Source: Zygnema cylindricum
Lineage: Eukaryota; Streptophyta; Zygnematophyceae; Zygnematales; Zygnemataceae
DNA: 64,000 bases
Assembly: GCA_037447655.1 (NCBI GenBank)
Contig: JBBHKE010002180.1
Span: 21,795 to 85,794, forward strand
Direction of reading: 5' to 3'
The position numbers and the translations under genes were made by a program. Positions 43,001-55,264 of this stretch are shown here, piece by piece. The notes under the pieces were generated by a model that ran no database searches, was not told where the DNA came from, and worked only from the letters and a program-made list of their open reading frames with translations. The stretch's first letter is position 1; each line of letters starts with the position of its first letter.

Positions 43001-45132
43001 ACAGGGTCACTGGACACGAATTGCAGAGCAAGTTGCAGGAGGACTTACATATAAACCCCCACGAGGTGACATAAATGCTCCAGACCTCTACATTCCCTTC
43101 ATGGCCTATATGACGTACATTGTTTTAGGTGGCCTAGCAATGGGCCTGGATGGAAGGTATTTTTTCTTTCCTTTTCTTTTCTTTCGTTCCCTTTTCGTCC
43201 CTTCCCATCTAGCCAAAATTTCTACGGATTCAACTAGCTCGAGCTTTCCATGCATTATATACTACACAGTTTGTAGATCCATTTTTTAGGCAATGTGGAT
43301 ACTGCAATAATCTTGCATGACTGTCCCACTCTTTCTCCTCTGCCTAGATATTGATCTTTGCATCATGGTCAGTTATCCACGCCCTTTACTTTATTTGGTA
43401 GGGTGAGAAAGGATCATTTTGTCAGATGAAGAAATTAATGAGGTCCACCAGTCTAGTGGTGGTGCTTAGAATGAAATCCATTGATTAGAGAAACTCGGTA
43501 AACTCGTCAGTTTTTCCAAAATTCACAACTGCAAATATCTCATATTGAAATCTGTCGTGTTCTTCACTCCTCAAAATAGTTTTTGTGTTGTCTGTTTATT
43601 AGCAGTCATTCTGATCTATATTTAGGGATAAGGGATTATTATAGCACTGCAATTTTCGAGATGTGCACCTTCCAAGTGCAGGAATTCATTTTTTTTATGA
43701 TGATAGGACAGCTGAATACCCGTCGCATGCTTTCATTTTAAGTTGACAAGATTTTAAGTTAGTGCATCAATCTGGGTACACACCAAATGAGTCATTAACA
43801 CGCATCTTAATTTTTTTTCCAATGTAAAAGGCTTTAATATTGCCTAGTTTACTACGATCGTTGTTAATTGAGTAGCATTGACTTGATGAATTCTGAACAG
43901 AGTGGTTACCGTTAACCAGAACTCAATCGTGGTACTGCTCCTACCTTCTGAGCTTAGTTCATATCATGGTTATAACTGTCGTCTGAGCATTTTTTCGTTT
44001 GGTTTGCATTTTGCAGGTTTAATCCCTCTGTCATGAATGCTAGATTCACAAAAGGTTTGATTGGCTGGTTTCTGGAAGTGGTTCTTCTACGTTCACTTTT
44101 GTACACACTTGGAAGCAGTGATGCGCCGATCCTCGATCTTGTGGCTTATAGTGGATATATGTTTGTTGGGATATCCGTGTCTATTTTGGCTTGGGCAATC
44201 TGGCATTATTCCTATTATGGAGTTATAATATGGACAAGGTAAGCGGCTAATATAGATAGATTTTGGTATTGATGATTTTGTGATTCATGAAACTAATACT
44301 TATCCGTCTGGCAATGTGTTCTTTGAGGGGCATTGTATTGTATATTTGATTTGCTAGTTAAAAAGGTGTAGTTAATGGAGTCCCTTGGTATGGTATTTGT
44401 GTAAACAGTTCACTACCATTTAACCACCATCGTGAAAAAACATAATTTATTGACACACTTTGTCCAAGGGTTCCTTAGGATGAGTTAATTGAAAATCTGT
44501 TTTAATAACGTTTTAGTGTGGAGTATATTTGATCAAAGGAAGTTGTACCCATATTGGTGTAACTTGAATTGTTGGCATTAGTAGAAACATTCTGGCGAGC
44601 CTCACAGTAGTAATGATAAGTCATGCAGGATTTTGTGAGGGTTCAAAACTTTGAAAAAACCTGTAAATCCCAAAAACCCTAGAAAGACCGTAAGAAACCC
44701 TAAAAAAACTTCTGTTCATTTTTTGGCAAGAGTATTGGCCAGTCCCATTTCAGAGTATGTTTCTTTACCTTTTTTTGTGTTCAAAATAGATTTCTGATTT
44801 CACCGCAAAAACCATGAATGTAAGTTCATTCCAAAATCCGATTCTCGTTCTATGTTCTTGTCAGTGAATCATTACGAGCTTACTGTATGTGTTTCTGTTT
44901 GTTTTTTGTGTTTGTTTTTGTAGTTATTTTTGTTTTCGTGTTTGTGTTTGTATAATTTTTTTTTTTTTTTTTTTGCAGTTTATGCACGGGAATTTTTCTG
45001 GTGAAGACAATGAAGAGGGTTTTATTTTCGGAGACGAGAAGTTACTCTCAAGAGACAAGTGTCCACCATTACTCTCTCATATTCATGGCTCTCGCCCAGT
45101 TTCCTCTCGCCTTATGGTTGGGTATTTTATAA
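40099..45132 (+). CDS. YIF1: YIF1 family protein (ER-Golgi transport membrane protein), six exons
   Basis: Exons 40099-40173, 41720-41905, 42418-42522, 43005-43156, 44017-44238 and 44979-45132 all join in phase with GT-AG introns and give 297 residues, close to the size of plant YIF1 proteins. A Pro/Gln/Gly-rich cytosolic N-terminus is followed by the family core: [21 protein letters not shown], then [20 protein letters not shown], then [15 protein letters not shown]. Five membrane segments follow at about 149-170, 186-204, 211-232, 239-258 and 280-297. The C-terminus ([12 protein letters not shown] ... [10 protein letters not shown]) is plant-like. YIF1 pairs with YIP1 and Rab GTPases and helps form COPII/ER-Golgi carriers. 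All joints were read by eye; no stop or frameshift is seen. Confidence 0.95.
40185..40425 (+). repeat. GA-rich minisatellite in YIF1 intron 1
   Basis: Three copies of a unit containing gatgacagacattgggga start at 40236, 40303 and 40360 (spacing 67 and 57), embedded in gagaggga tracts. Long frames on both strands here are products of the repeat. Confidence 0.85.
41371..41411 (+). repeat. (CCCT)n microsatellite in YIF1 intron 1
   Basis: About nine tandem ccct/ccctc units. Confidence 0.95.
41589..41760 (+). repeat. 99-bp tandem duplication of the YIF1 exon 2 acceptor
   Basis: 41589-41660 and 41687-41760 are similar copies. Both have cctggtaaa, a T-rich tract, an AG acceptor and ggtcctg(a/g)tggaggatt(t/c)gacga. 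The spacing between the two acceptors (41620 and 41719) is 99 bases. Use of the upstream copy would meet TAA at 41681-41683. Confidence 0.8.
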
Positions 45133-46240
45133 AGGGAAGTATTTTTTATAAAGTGAAATATTTTCTTCATGGAATCCTTTCCTTCGTAAATGATTTAAAA
45201 ACAAGAGCCGGAGAAGCGTTTTTTGTATAGAAAATTTAATCAACAAACTGGTCTTTTTTTTCACGTGATATGATTGGTTGTCGTTTGTCTGTGGTTTTTT
45301 TTTTTTAATCTTAGGGTGAGTGGTTTTTTTTTTTTATGCTGATTGGTTGAAATGTGGTAGTATTTAGGCGTTTGGAAATAATAGTAAAAGGAAAATGTTC
45401 TTTTGTACATTTTGAGAGAAGCTTTGTTTTTGTTTTGTTTTTTGTTGACGTCAGAAATGTGCATTTTTTTGTAAGAAAGTAAAAAAAAATGTTGTTTTAC
45501 TCCATTTCATTTCAATAGCAGGACTAATTCTTGTTTTATGTCATACCGTGGATCGTTATTAGAGAAAAAAATTGTTATGCGATGTTTAAAATTAGTGTTG
45601 CTTAACCCTAATTCTGTGGTGAATGATGTATCTCTTTTTTTAACCTTTTAAAGAAATAGTTTTAAAAACCCTATTTTGTGGTCAAAGGGCTCAAAAAAAA
45701 ATGGCGCTCGATTAGTGTGCTATTAGGGCTAAAAACGAATCAAGGTGTATTTTGGTTATAGTGTGTCAGAAATATATAGTTGACCAAATTTTCTCACACG
45801 TCTACATGCCCGGAGTTTATAATAATCCGAGAAAATGATTTCTAAAACTGATTGTATTTAAGTCTGGATTCTTCTTGATTTAAGAAGCGAGGAGACTCTT
45901 TGGTGTTTCGACTCTTCAGTCTTGACAATTTTTGAGGTACTCGAGAAGTATGTTTAGAATATTCATAATTCATAAAGATTTTTCACTTCCTTTGTGTTAT
46001 CTCGGTGAGGTTCCAATTTTGCCAAGATTGAATGTTAATATCTAATTGTTGTCTGGTTAGGTCAGTATGGTGGAATTTTTGTTACAGGCAATTATGCACC
46101 AACTCCACAATTGCTTATTATTGTGTAAAGAGAAAAGGAAAACAAGGAAGGCAATCCATCGGTCACACTTTTTCTCTGCTCATAGATATGCATTTTTTAC
46201 CTTCACTGATGCTTAATTTTTCTTGTTCTTTATGTAACTT
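45133..46240. other. YIF1 3' flank; no further gene recognised
   Basis: The 3' UTR starts at 45133. No unambiguous AATAAA polyadenylation signal stands out. Beyond about 45.5 kb the DNA is AT-rich with nothing I recognise. Confidence 0.4.
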
Positions 46241-46244
46241 TTTC

Positions 46245-46835
46245 ATGCCGGACTGTGGTTCTGTTCGTTGTCGTGGAAAAGTAAAATGTGAAACATTGAT
46301 GGGACTCATGGTTCCTTCTATGGAGTTGCTAGCATAGGTTTATAATTCAAGGCTATAAATTAGAGATCTTAGTATTTGAATAATAAAACAGAGCGCTGGC
46401 GTTGGACGAAACATTGATGGTTGTACTTTGGAAAAGTACAAACTTTTGGCTTCTATGTGTTCACATTTGCGTATAATAATTTACTAACCACAAATGTGTC
46501 AAACTCCTTCGTTCATGACTTCCTGCTCCGTACAATTTAAGTACATGGTTCGAGCATACTGTACATTTTGTACGAAAACTTAGGTACTATCCCTCTCTTG
46601 TTGACAGCTCCTCTTTTGTGCCAAGGAAAAGTGAAATGTGGAACATTGATGGAACTTACAGTTCCGTCCTTGGAGCTGCCGTACAAAGCATATAGGTTCT
46701 TCATTCAAGGCTACAAGAATAAATGTGGCGTTTGAATAATAGAACAGTGATGACGTTGTAGGCAAAATGAAACATTTGAGGGCGGTACTTCTGGAAAGCA
46801 CACGCTTTTGGCTTCTTTCTAAGTACTTATGTTGA
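46245..46835 (+). repeat. Diverged direct duplication, about 230 bp per copy
   Basis: 46245-46475 and 46590-46830 share gaaaagt(a/g)aaatgtg, aacattgatgg, attcaaggcta, tttgaataata and cttttggcttct in the same order. No coding content. Confidence 0.75.
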
Positions 46836-46918
46836 ATTGTCAATGGTACGGAAAGGATGTCGCGGGATGCATGCTACCACATCTTAAATTGTATTATGAA
46901 TTTAGTCATTGTACAGTA

Positions 46919-47135
46919 CACCGCCAATCGCTATTAGCGTGTAGGTTTGATTAGCGTATACTATTATTTAGCGTGGTGTACGCTAATTGGGAATTTGGAA
47001 ATTTTGGAAGAAATCGATTACTCTAATTAGGAATTAGGGCTTTTTTTAAATAGTGTGGAGAATTCTATTTGAGAATAAAAACAAAAAAAAACGGGACGGG
47101 ATTAGCGTACACAACGCTAATAGCGATTGGCGGTG
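46919..47135. mobile_element. MITE-A, TA-flanked, CACCG termini
   Basis: 217 bp with inverted ends CACCGCCAATCGCTATTAGCG ... and TA on both sides (46917-46918 and 47136-47137). The symmetry even extends to AGTA/TACT. The inner sequence is AT-rich and non-coding. TA duplication suggests the Tc1/mariner (Stowaway-like) superfamily. Confidence 0.7.
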
Positions 47136-47164
47136 TACTGAATCTTGCAACTTTTTGGCCCACT

Positions 47165-47355
47165 GTAGTTTTCCAAAGACAAAATAATAGTGTTTTGTAT
47201 TGGTAAGGATTTGGCGATAACCGATATGGACCTTTTTTCGGGAACCCGATAATCGATATATTGGTACGATATATCGTTATCGGTGTTATCGCCGATAAAT
47301 AACCGATATTTATCGGTTATTATCGGCGATATCACCGATATCAATAACATCAGCG
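47165..47355. repeat. Imperfect palindromes built from cgata/tatcg words
   Basis: Bases 47275-47340 form a long near-palindrome centred on aaccgatatttatcggtt, flanked by ttatcgccgataa and ttatcggcgatat. Adjacent bases repeat the same words. It could form a cruciform or hairpin RNA. Confidence 0.75.
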
Positions 47356-47809
47356 ATAGCTGTACGGACCGTACAGAAAAATGTACGGCCAGTACACAAC
47401 TGTACGTGTTACTCCCCGGACGTGCAGCGGACCCCCTTTCCCCCGATTTCGGTAAAAAATCAAGTTTTTTCTTTGATTATTTCTAAGTTAAGGGGGCTTT
47501 GCTTGGGTTCCACGCTCCCATACCCTTCCTGAATGTCCTTTTGACACTACCTTTTTACTTTAATGCCTTTTCAATCCATTTTGCAAACGATCTTAAATAA
47601 GGTCGGGCAATATAAATGCATAAGTTGAATTTTGGACGATTATGAGCTATTGTCGCAGATTCCATATACATTACATGGCGTTATTTATGACATATTTGAT
47701 ATTTCTTGGTCCTATTTTTAGTCCAGCTTAGAGGCATTAACATACAAGTCTCTAATGCCTCAATTTACCATCATACATAATCAATTAAATGTCATAATGT
47801 TAAAAATTG

Positions 47810-48180
47810 AATTCCCAAATTCTCAATTTTTCACATCTTGCCAAATCACCAATTTCACATTCTAAAAATTGTAAAATTCCTAGCTTTCCAATTCTTTATC
47901 TCCAAAATCTTCAATGTCAAAAGTCAACACCTTCAAGATTCAATTCTCAAATTCTCAATGCTTCGTATCTTGCCAAATCACCGATTTCACATTCTGAAAA
48001 TTCTAAGATTCTTAACTAACCAATTCTCAATCTCTAAAAATCTGCAATGTATAAATTCTCAAAATTCAATTTTTAAATTATCAATGTTTTCAATTTCCAA
48101 ACCACCATATTCAAAATCTGAAAATTCTGCAATTCCTATCTTTTAAAATCTCATTCTCTACAAATCTGCAATATTTCAAC
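47810..48180 (+). repeat. Degenerate tandem repeat, period about 132 bp
   Basis: Two good copies and a third poorer one. The word cttgccaaatcacc occurs at 47837 and 47969, each followed by atttcacattct and, later, caatgt. Confidence 0.75.
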
Positions 48181-48617
48181 CGTACATTCTAAAAATGTAC
48201 CCAAAACTTTAAAAATTCCTCTTCATTAACTTTTTTTGGATGAACTTTCCCACCAATCTCCAAGTACTTTTCCCGATTCCTTTGGCCGTTTTCAATTTTT
48301 TTGTAAGTTCTTTAATTCTTTGGCATTTTCAGTCTCTTCTACCTCCTCATCAAAAATCTGTGTCCCATCCTCCTCTCCTCCTACAGTTTCCTCATTATCC
48401 ATCAGAATGAATAAATATATAATTTTAGTTTTTTACTATTTTATAAAAGACTAGTATTTCCTCAAATAAGTGCTGCAGAATTTTAAAAATATGGTGGCTG
48501 TAAATGGGGGCAGATCTGTTCAGGATGCTCTGTTGGTCTGTGCGTTTTTTTTCGAAAAAGATTCATTCTCAAATTTTACAATGTACTAAAAAAAATTCGT
48601 TTCGGTACAATACTGTA

Positions 48618-50162
48618 CACCGCGAATCGTAATTAGATTAAATTACTCTAATTCGGTCGCTCAAAATTTCGACTCTATCACATGAAATAGAGTAAATGAT
48701 TCTAATTTTTTCATAATTATATTTAAGGTAAAGTTTAATTAGCGTTTATAATTCTAATATAGGTTCGTTTTAAATAGTGTGAGGTACGGACGACCTCCCC
48801 CGTGCAAAATTGTACTTTATTAAGTAAAAAGTGCAAATAATGATATAATACAGGCCGTTATCGTGTAACTGCGTTTTAACAAACCGCGTAGTGCAAACGT
48901 CATAGTGACGATAAACTGTACGTTTTGCCAAATTCTGTACAAATACCTTATTTACAGTAGAGGATATTAGCGTGCCAAATTACACCGTCGATCGTATTTA
49001 GCGTGTATGTTTTTTTCGCCACTGATAATTATCTCCGTACATATTTGTCCAATTTTCAATTTAAGACCGCCATTCGTAAGCTGCGAATATAACCTTTCAA
49101 TCGCAACCGTCAGATCCAAAATCCGACATGTATGTACGGAGAAAAGATGTTTTAAGAGAAAAAAAACATACACGCTAAATACGATCGACGGTGTAGAGTA
49201 AATAAATTAGAGTAAACTTCATAGCATAGTTCAAAAGTGGGTGACCGTACGCCCATACAATATGCCTATTGTACGCAAAACATACAATATGCCCTTAAGA
49301 CCCATATTGTATTGGCCGCAAAATGAAATAAAATAGGAACAGGGTTGAGTTGCACATCGTTCGATAGAAAATTAAACGACATGTCTAAATTTTGAAAAAA
49401 AATCGGACAAAAAAAAATTTTGGGTGAGTTTTGAGGGACTTTTTATTTAAACCGTCAGATTTGGACGATCGAAAGGTCTCTCATCAAAGTAGGCGATTTA
49501 AAAAGATCACATGAAAAGCCCATAACACAACTTACGAAAGGACAATCTGTTATATTACCGTCTGCAATTTTGAGGGCCACACTAAATAAAGCCTCAAATT
49601 GACCAACCAGGCAGTATGGGACGACAAAAAAATAAAATACCACACTGCAAAAAAAAATACCAAAACCTACGGACCAACCCCGTTGGTGGCTGCAAAACAA
49701 CTTTCCGAAAAAGCTATGAACTGTCCGTACTCTCTCTCGTCGCACTCTCACCGCTCTCTACCGCGCTCATTTTAACTCCATCGCAATTATTTCAAAATTT
49801 TGTTTGGTTGCTCGTCCGCGTTTTTTTTTTTCCCGGTTTTTTTTCCCATGGAATGTCATCCTATGCCGTGTCAGTTCGCTAAAAAATTCCGTCTGGCGGC
49901 GTGCGCTATACTTTGATCTTACGTCAGATTTGGACGTTCGTACAGGAGTGTGCACGACTCACACACATACAGTATGCCTACGTTGCGCGAGTTTTGTGCA
50001 AAGTTTTGTGCGCCTACCAAAGGCCTACCATAAAAAAGCCTACTTTTGAACTATGCTTCATAGTTGAAACAGCTCTATCACATAAATTAGCGTTCATTAC
50101 TCTATTTTTTTTTTAGTTTTTGTACTCTAATTTTTTCATTACTCTAATTACGATTCGCGGTG
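48618..50162. mobile_element. MITE-B / larger CACCG-ended element
   Basis: Ends CACCGCGAATCGTAATTAGA and its inverse (50143-50162), flanked by TA (48616-48617 and 50163-50164). 1545 bp. It encloses MITE-C. Frames inside (49455-49751 minus, 49616-49882 plus) show no transposase motif, so it is non-autonomous or a chance pairing of two related ends. Confidence 0.55.
48983..49193. mobile_element. MITE-C nested in MITE-B
   Basis: 211 bp, flanked by TA at 48981-48982 and 49194-49195. Near-perfect inverted termini of over 30 bases start CACCGTCGATCGTATTTAGC. The mirrored short frames on the two strands come from these repeats. Confidence 0.8.
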
Positions 50163-50533
50163 TAGTATACTTTTAGAACTATAACGTATTATTTTAAATG
50201 GGAATTGATCATGACAGTGACTGTTTTGGTTGCGCATAGTCACTTACGTCACTTTGTCAAAAAATGTACGTTTGAAGTACATAATGGTACAAATAAAGTA
50301 CCGTTGAGTACAAATTTGACGGTCAATCGGTTGGGCAACTTTGACTTTCAAAATATTGTTTCAACCGCTTAAAATTTTGCCGCGCTTGCGGACGTCGACC
50401 GTCATAATAAAATTAGCTATTCACACGGCCGACGAACGTTCACAGTAACAAAACTGCGGCAACCACATGTAAATAAAAGTGTTGCAGACAGTCACTTTTT
50501 GTCGTTACGTGAGCTCCACGGTGAGAGCACTTA

Positions 50534-51240
50534 GGGCGTGTCCCCATGTGTTCAAGTAAGGTTTTTTCCCGTCGTTTACACAGAAAATGGGACTTCCTAC
50601 TTGGAAATATTACTCCGTACGAAAAATGGGCAAAAACTCAAATACATTTTGCGTCATCTTAGAACTTGAAAGGTACGGCGATTTGGCAGTATTATCATCG
50701 CGACCCACTTCCAGCTCATCTTCACACTTGCACTGAAATCAAATCGCGACCTGCTTTTAATCAAAATACTACCCTATTGACGAATAGAAAGCCTGGGTTG
50801 CACGCGTCAAAAGTTTTCATTTGTTTTTTTGTAGTTGGGAGAATACACGAAAAAAAAATTGTTTGTCCGTTTGCTTATGTTGTCCACTTGTGGGCGTCTA
50901 CAAATGTCATTTTGTAGTCGTAGGTGATTGCTTATGTCGTTCACGTGTGGGCGTCAACAAATGACAGTTGGCGTCAACAATTGTCCCAGTATGTCAAGAG
51001 CTCTTTGCGGCGTACAAATGTTCGCAGTTTGTTCCGAGATCGTTGGCGTCTACAAATGTCAGCAGTTTGTTGGCGTCTACAGGTGACACAAGTATTGGCG
51101 ACGTGTACAACTGCCACATATTCAAAATAATGAACGCGCAAGTAACGATTAACATAGGCACACTTTGAATAGTACACCGTAAAATCTGCGTTAAATTCCA
51201 AAATAACGTTTCAAAATATCGGTTACATGGAGACACGCCC
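50534..51240. mobile_element. PIF/Harbinger-like element, TTA duplication
   Basis: 707 bp. Ends GGGCGTGTCCCCATGT and ACATGGAGACACGCCC are inverted repeats flanked by TTA (50531-50533 and 51241-51243), the three-base TWA target of PIF/Harbinger. No transposase. The interior has repeated gcgtc(t/a)acaa(a/t)tgtc words at 50950-51090 and is related to 54324-55261. Confidence 0.75.
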
Positions 51241-51243
51241 TTA

Positions 51244-52256
51244 GCCGCAAAATTGAATTTTACTCTTGTAAGGGGGTGGACTTTCATTAGCGAAAAAGTG
51301 GGGGTTTTTACTGAAGGCCTTACCGTTTTGTACAGGTTCATACAAAAATATATTTTTTTCAACGAAAACAACATTACAAAAAAATTACAGAAGGTTGTAG
51401 GCGTAAATTAGGACCGTTGGATTTTAATTACACATTTTTTCCGTGACGCCACGTCACCAACCTACAGTTTTCTAAGACCGTGCACAGTGAGGACAATTCT
51501 CAAATACACAACGTGTAAAAATTGTCATGCCGTAAGACGTCATCAAGTATTGTGATTATATCGTGTACTAATTGAAGTTTCGGTGACGTGACAGGTACAT
51601 ATCCGAGAGTACAACTAGGGATTCGTACGGGACAAAGGTCGAAATATACTCTCGTACGGCACCACGGGAACACAATGTGAAATCAACGTGGAACTGGACC
51701 ACGGTACGACATCAGTTGTCAGGAATTCAAACGGCTACAAACCTGACAGGTGTCTGAAGTCATGAACCCTTGGAGGTTCATGCATCATTTTTGCTTAGCT
51801 TAGGGAGGGTTTTTATCCTCGAGGTGTAGATGTAAGGCAGTCCGAGGCGGCTACGCAGCGGTCGTCTCTTGAAACTGGCAGCGTTTTAACATAGAAACCT
51901 GCCTGCTTAGAGACATGTAGGAATTAGTGTTGCCGTACGGATTAGTGAAAGCATAGGATAAATGCCATTTGGCGAGATAGTAACTTTTGCAAATTAAGTA
52001 CTGGAATCCAACATTGGAAGGTTGTCGTTTTCTGAAAAGCATTATTCTCGGGATTTGTCGAACTCTACTGTTAGGGTTTCACCTAAATATTTAGTGACAG
52101 ACTAGTATTTGAGTTAGGGTTTTTCCTTTTTCAGACCCATAGTTTCATGCTAATAATTGTCTTTGAGCTTCTCCTTTCCTTTTTATTAAGACCTTACCTA
52201 ATCTACCGGCGCAAGTTAGCCTGCAAGGTTTCCCTCCAGACTGTGTTCTACTTGTC
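51244..52256. other. No gene recognised
   Basis: Short frames only. Acceptor-like and donor-like sites occur but build no domain. Confidence 0.35.
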
Positions 52257-52517
52257 GTGGTGAACGAATTGTGTTGTGCGGATTTGGTGTTTTCTTGCTG
52301 TCAGAGCGCTGACTGGGCGGTCTGGTTCCAGTCCCGTCCGGCTTTGTGGGAATACCGGCTATCTCGGCTCCTTCAACCGGTTAGGGAAGGGTTCAGGTCC
52401 GCTGGTTGGACTCCTGTAGGGAATATTAAAAGACTTCAGAGCCTAGTGGCTACTGTCGCAAATAGGGAATTCCATCCTTACTTACCTGATCTTGTTTTGT
52501 TAATTTTCCCTTGCTAA
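52257..52517 (+). other. Open segment of unknown function
   Basis: An 87-codon plus frame contains ADWAVWFQSRPALWEYRLSR and GNIKRLQSLVATVANREF. Its composition (Trp/Arg-rich, mixed codon use) looks more like real coding DNA than nearby frames, and an acceptor-like tgctgtcag precedes ADW at about 52302. I know no family. It may be a lone exon or a retroelement relic. Confidence 0.3.
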
Positions 52518-54320
52518 ATCCATGTGTTCGGAATAATTTGTTTCTTTGAGCATATTCATTTATTATTTCTTGCAGTATATATTCTTTGTCCTCTGATTGT
52601 GGTCACAATACTGTACATATGTAATGGTCATTCATTTTCTGGTGTTTTTTGGCGACCCACGCGGGATGTGATGCATGCCATTCACGGTTGTACTGTCATG
52701 CACGACAAGAAGGTTAAAACTATCAAACTTCTATTAACATCCAACACATGGAATACCATTTAGGGATTGCTTTCAATATACGAGTATGTTGGTGTAACCG
52801 CTAAGGGTGTAAAGCTTTAGGACATAAACCAAACATAAATAATAATGTTTTTGACCTTTACAAGGTAAATATCACATCGTTAGGCTATGTGGGCAGATAT
52901 TTTCCAGTGTTTTCGTTTCGTTTTAACACTTTGAGCACGATCGTGTTATATTAAATAATGTTAATGTTGTTTTTCTTGGTTGACCACAATAATAGAAACC
53001 CCCGTCTCTCAAAGGTTGGGCTACTGTGTTGTTAATCAAAAAGGTTTGTAATTTTAAAATATTTTCACTTTTAGATGCAATATCTTATAGGTTGAGATAT
53101 TGTTGTAATCCTCTTTGCCAAATATGATAATTAAACAATTTGTTAACGCTTTCTTTGTCCCAAGATGCAAAGAAAGGCGTTAAAAGGCGTAAATAATAAC
53201 TCCAAATTAGTAAACATCATTGAGGTAGAAGAAAAACATGTTTAGACGGTAACCAAACAAGTCTTATATTTACTTAAAAAAAAAAATTGTGAGTGGCGAT
53301 CTTTTTTTTAACTTTCGTTGCAATTTTTTTCGAAAAGGCTAGCCATTTCACTACTCTTGGGGTAATATTAGAGTGCATAATACCTCGATATGAATCGTCA
53401 AGTGCCTTAAATAGGGCACACGCAACATTTTTGACGAGTAAAATTTCATGTAAAGTGACATAACGCATGTCAACTCATGAAAGGACCTTATAGTAATTTA
53501 TGTAGCCTTTAATTGGTGGATCCGTCAATTGAGTCACAATATTTGAAGGTCGCAAAAACTCTTATATCCCAACAATAATACTTAATTACAAAAATATTTG
53601 TATGCGTAGGTTGGATAATAATGTTATTTATATGTAGTTAGTATCATTAGGATCGCTTATAGTGCAACTTGTACAAGGGTCTCGGAGTTGTTACGTATGG
53701 GTGTTGCAATTTATCGTGCATAACCTTACCCATACTGTACATCGACAAACTATGTTCCGCATTCCAATAAAATGCAAGGCTCTCGCATTGAATCCCATCA
53801 ACCGTATTTTAATTTATTTTATAACTCTTACCCGTGGTGTTCTTATGTTGACTTTGTTGTTAAGTGGTTGAGTTGGTTTTGTTTATCAGTGCACTTCGCA
53901 AGTAATGTCATCACGGATCAACCATTATTTTTAACGATGTTGGACAGTGTAAAGGCTTATACTATGTGTTTAAGCAAATGCGTTTTATTAATAAAAAATG
54001 ATTTGTTTAAACATTGTTGAAACCACGGTTTGAACTTAGCTAAAAACAAAGAAATTAGAAGTGACTTCCAAATTAAGATGTTCATCATTTTCTACATGTA
54101 AGCATAAGTATAACATAAGTACACGTAAGCATTAAGTACACAAAAGTACACCTTTGCACGAAATTGTAAGAGAAAACCATATGCATTTAAGCGAATCATC
54201 TTAGCAAGCATGGTAAAGCCACAAGCAACCGTTTTTATTTAAGGTGAGAACCGGTCGGTTTAAACACCGGAACTTCGTAAATTGCATGAAAACCTTTAAT
54301 GCTTTTTGGAATATCGGCAC
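52518..54320. other. No gene recognised
   Basis: AT-rich, short frames only. Confidence 0.4.
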
Positions 54321-54323
54321 TAA

Positions 54324-55261
54324 GGGAATGTCCCCATGTATTAAAATATAGACTTTAATCTGTCGTTTTCACCCAAAACGCAGTTCCGTACGAGAAATAC
54401 GTTATCCGTACAAAGAAATCAATTCTTTAAAAGTACAACAAACTTAAAGTCGATACTTTGAATGTACTTCATGTTTGTCGTCATGTGAACTCATTTTGGC
54501 GTTTTCCTTTTTTCGACCCCCGGGCAAGAGAATCTAGCCCTTCAAAAAGCTTCATCAAAAATCACCTCGCGACCTGATTTCAAGGAAAGTACCACCCAAA
54601 CAGCGAATGAAAAATGACCCGCGCACGCGCCACACGAGCGGGAAAATTTTAGGACGAGGGAGAGTACTTGCTATTTTTCTCCCTGCCCGTCACGTGCATG
54701 TACGGAAAAAAGGAGGATGTACGGAAAAAAATATGAAGGGGTCTCGGACCTCCAATTTCATTCATGGGTCCTCGGTAGAATTTTGCATCCTCGTCGCCTC
54801 TCCCCTCTCCCCCTCACACTATCTCCTTTATCTCACACTGTTTAGAATGAGGCACGACAAAACTGGTATGAAATGAAAGATATTTGAAAAATAATCCTTT
54901 TGACTAATTTTATGTATATTTTTATGGCAAGTAGAGCGAAAAAAGTAGAGAAATCGAAATCGGGTATCCATGGCCGAAAGGTTCTTGAATCTGTGACGTC
55001 ACAATGTTACAAAACCCTAAACGTCTGCCATGTCACAAAATTACAAAAATCTAGACGTCTACAACTGTCGCTATTTTTGTTGGCGTCACCAATTTCGTAG
55101 TCGTCGTCAACCGTCACAAAGTTATACCTACGTCTACAACCGTCACATGTCAAAGTTCCGATTTCATTTTCGCACATAGGGACGCTTTTCAAAGTAGTAC
55201 GGAACACTTCACCACTGCCCAAAGTACTTTTTCAAAGTATCGCTTACATGGGGACGTACCC
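54324..55261. mobile_element. PIF/Harbinger-like element, TAA duplication
   Basis: 938 bp with ends GGGAATGTCCCCATGT and ACATGGGGACGTACCC, flanked by TAA (54321-54323 and 55262-55264). Shares interior words with 50534-51240 (tcgcgacctg, taccaccc, cgtctacaa). Non-coding. Confidence 0.75.
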
Positions 55262-55264
55262 TAA

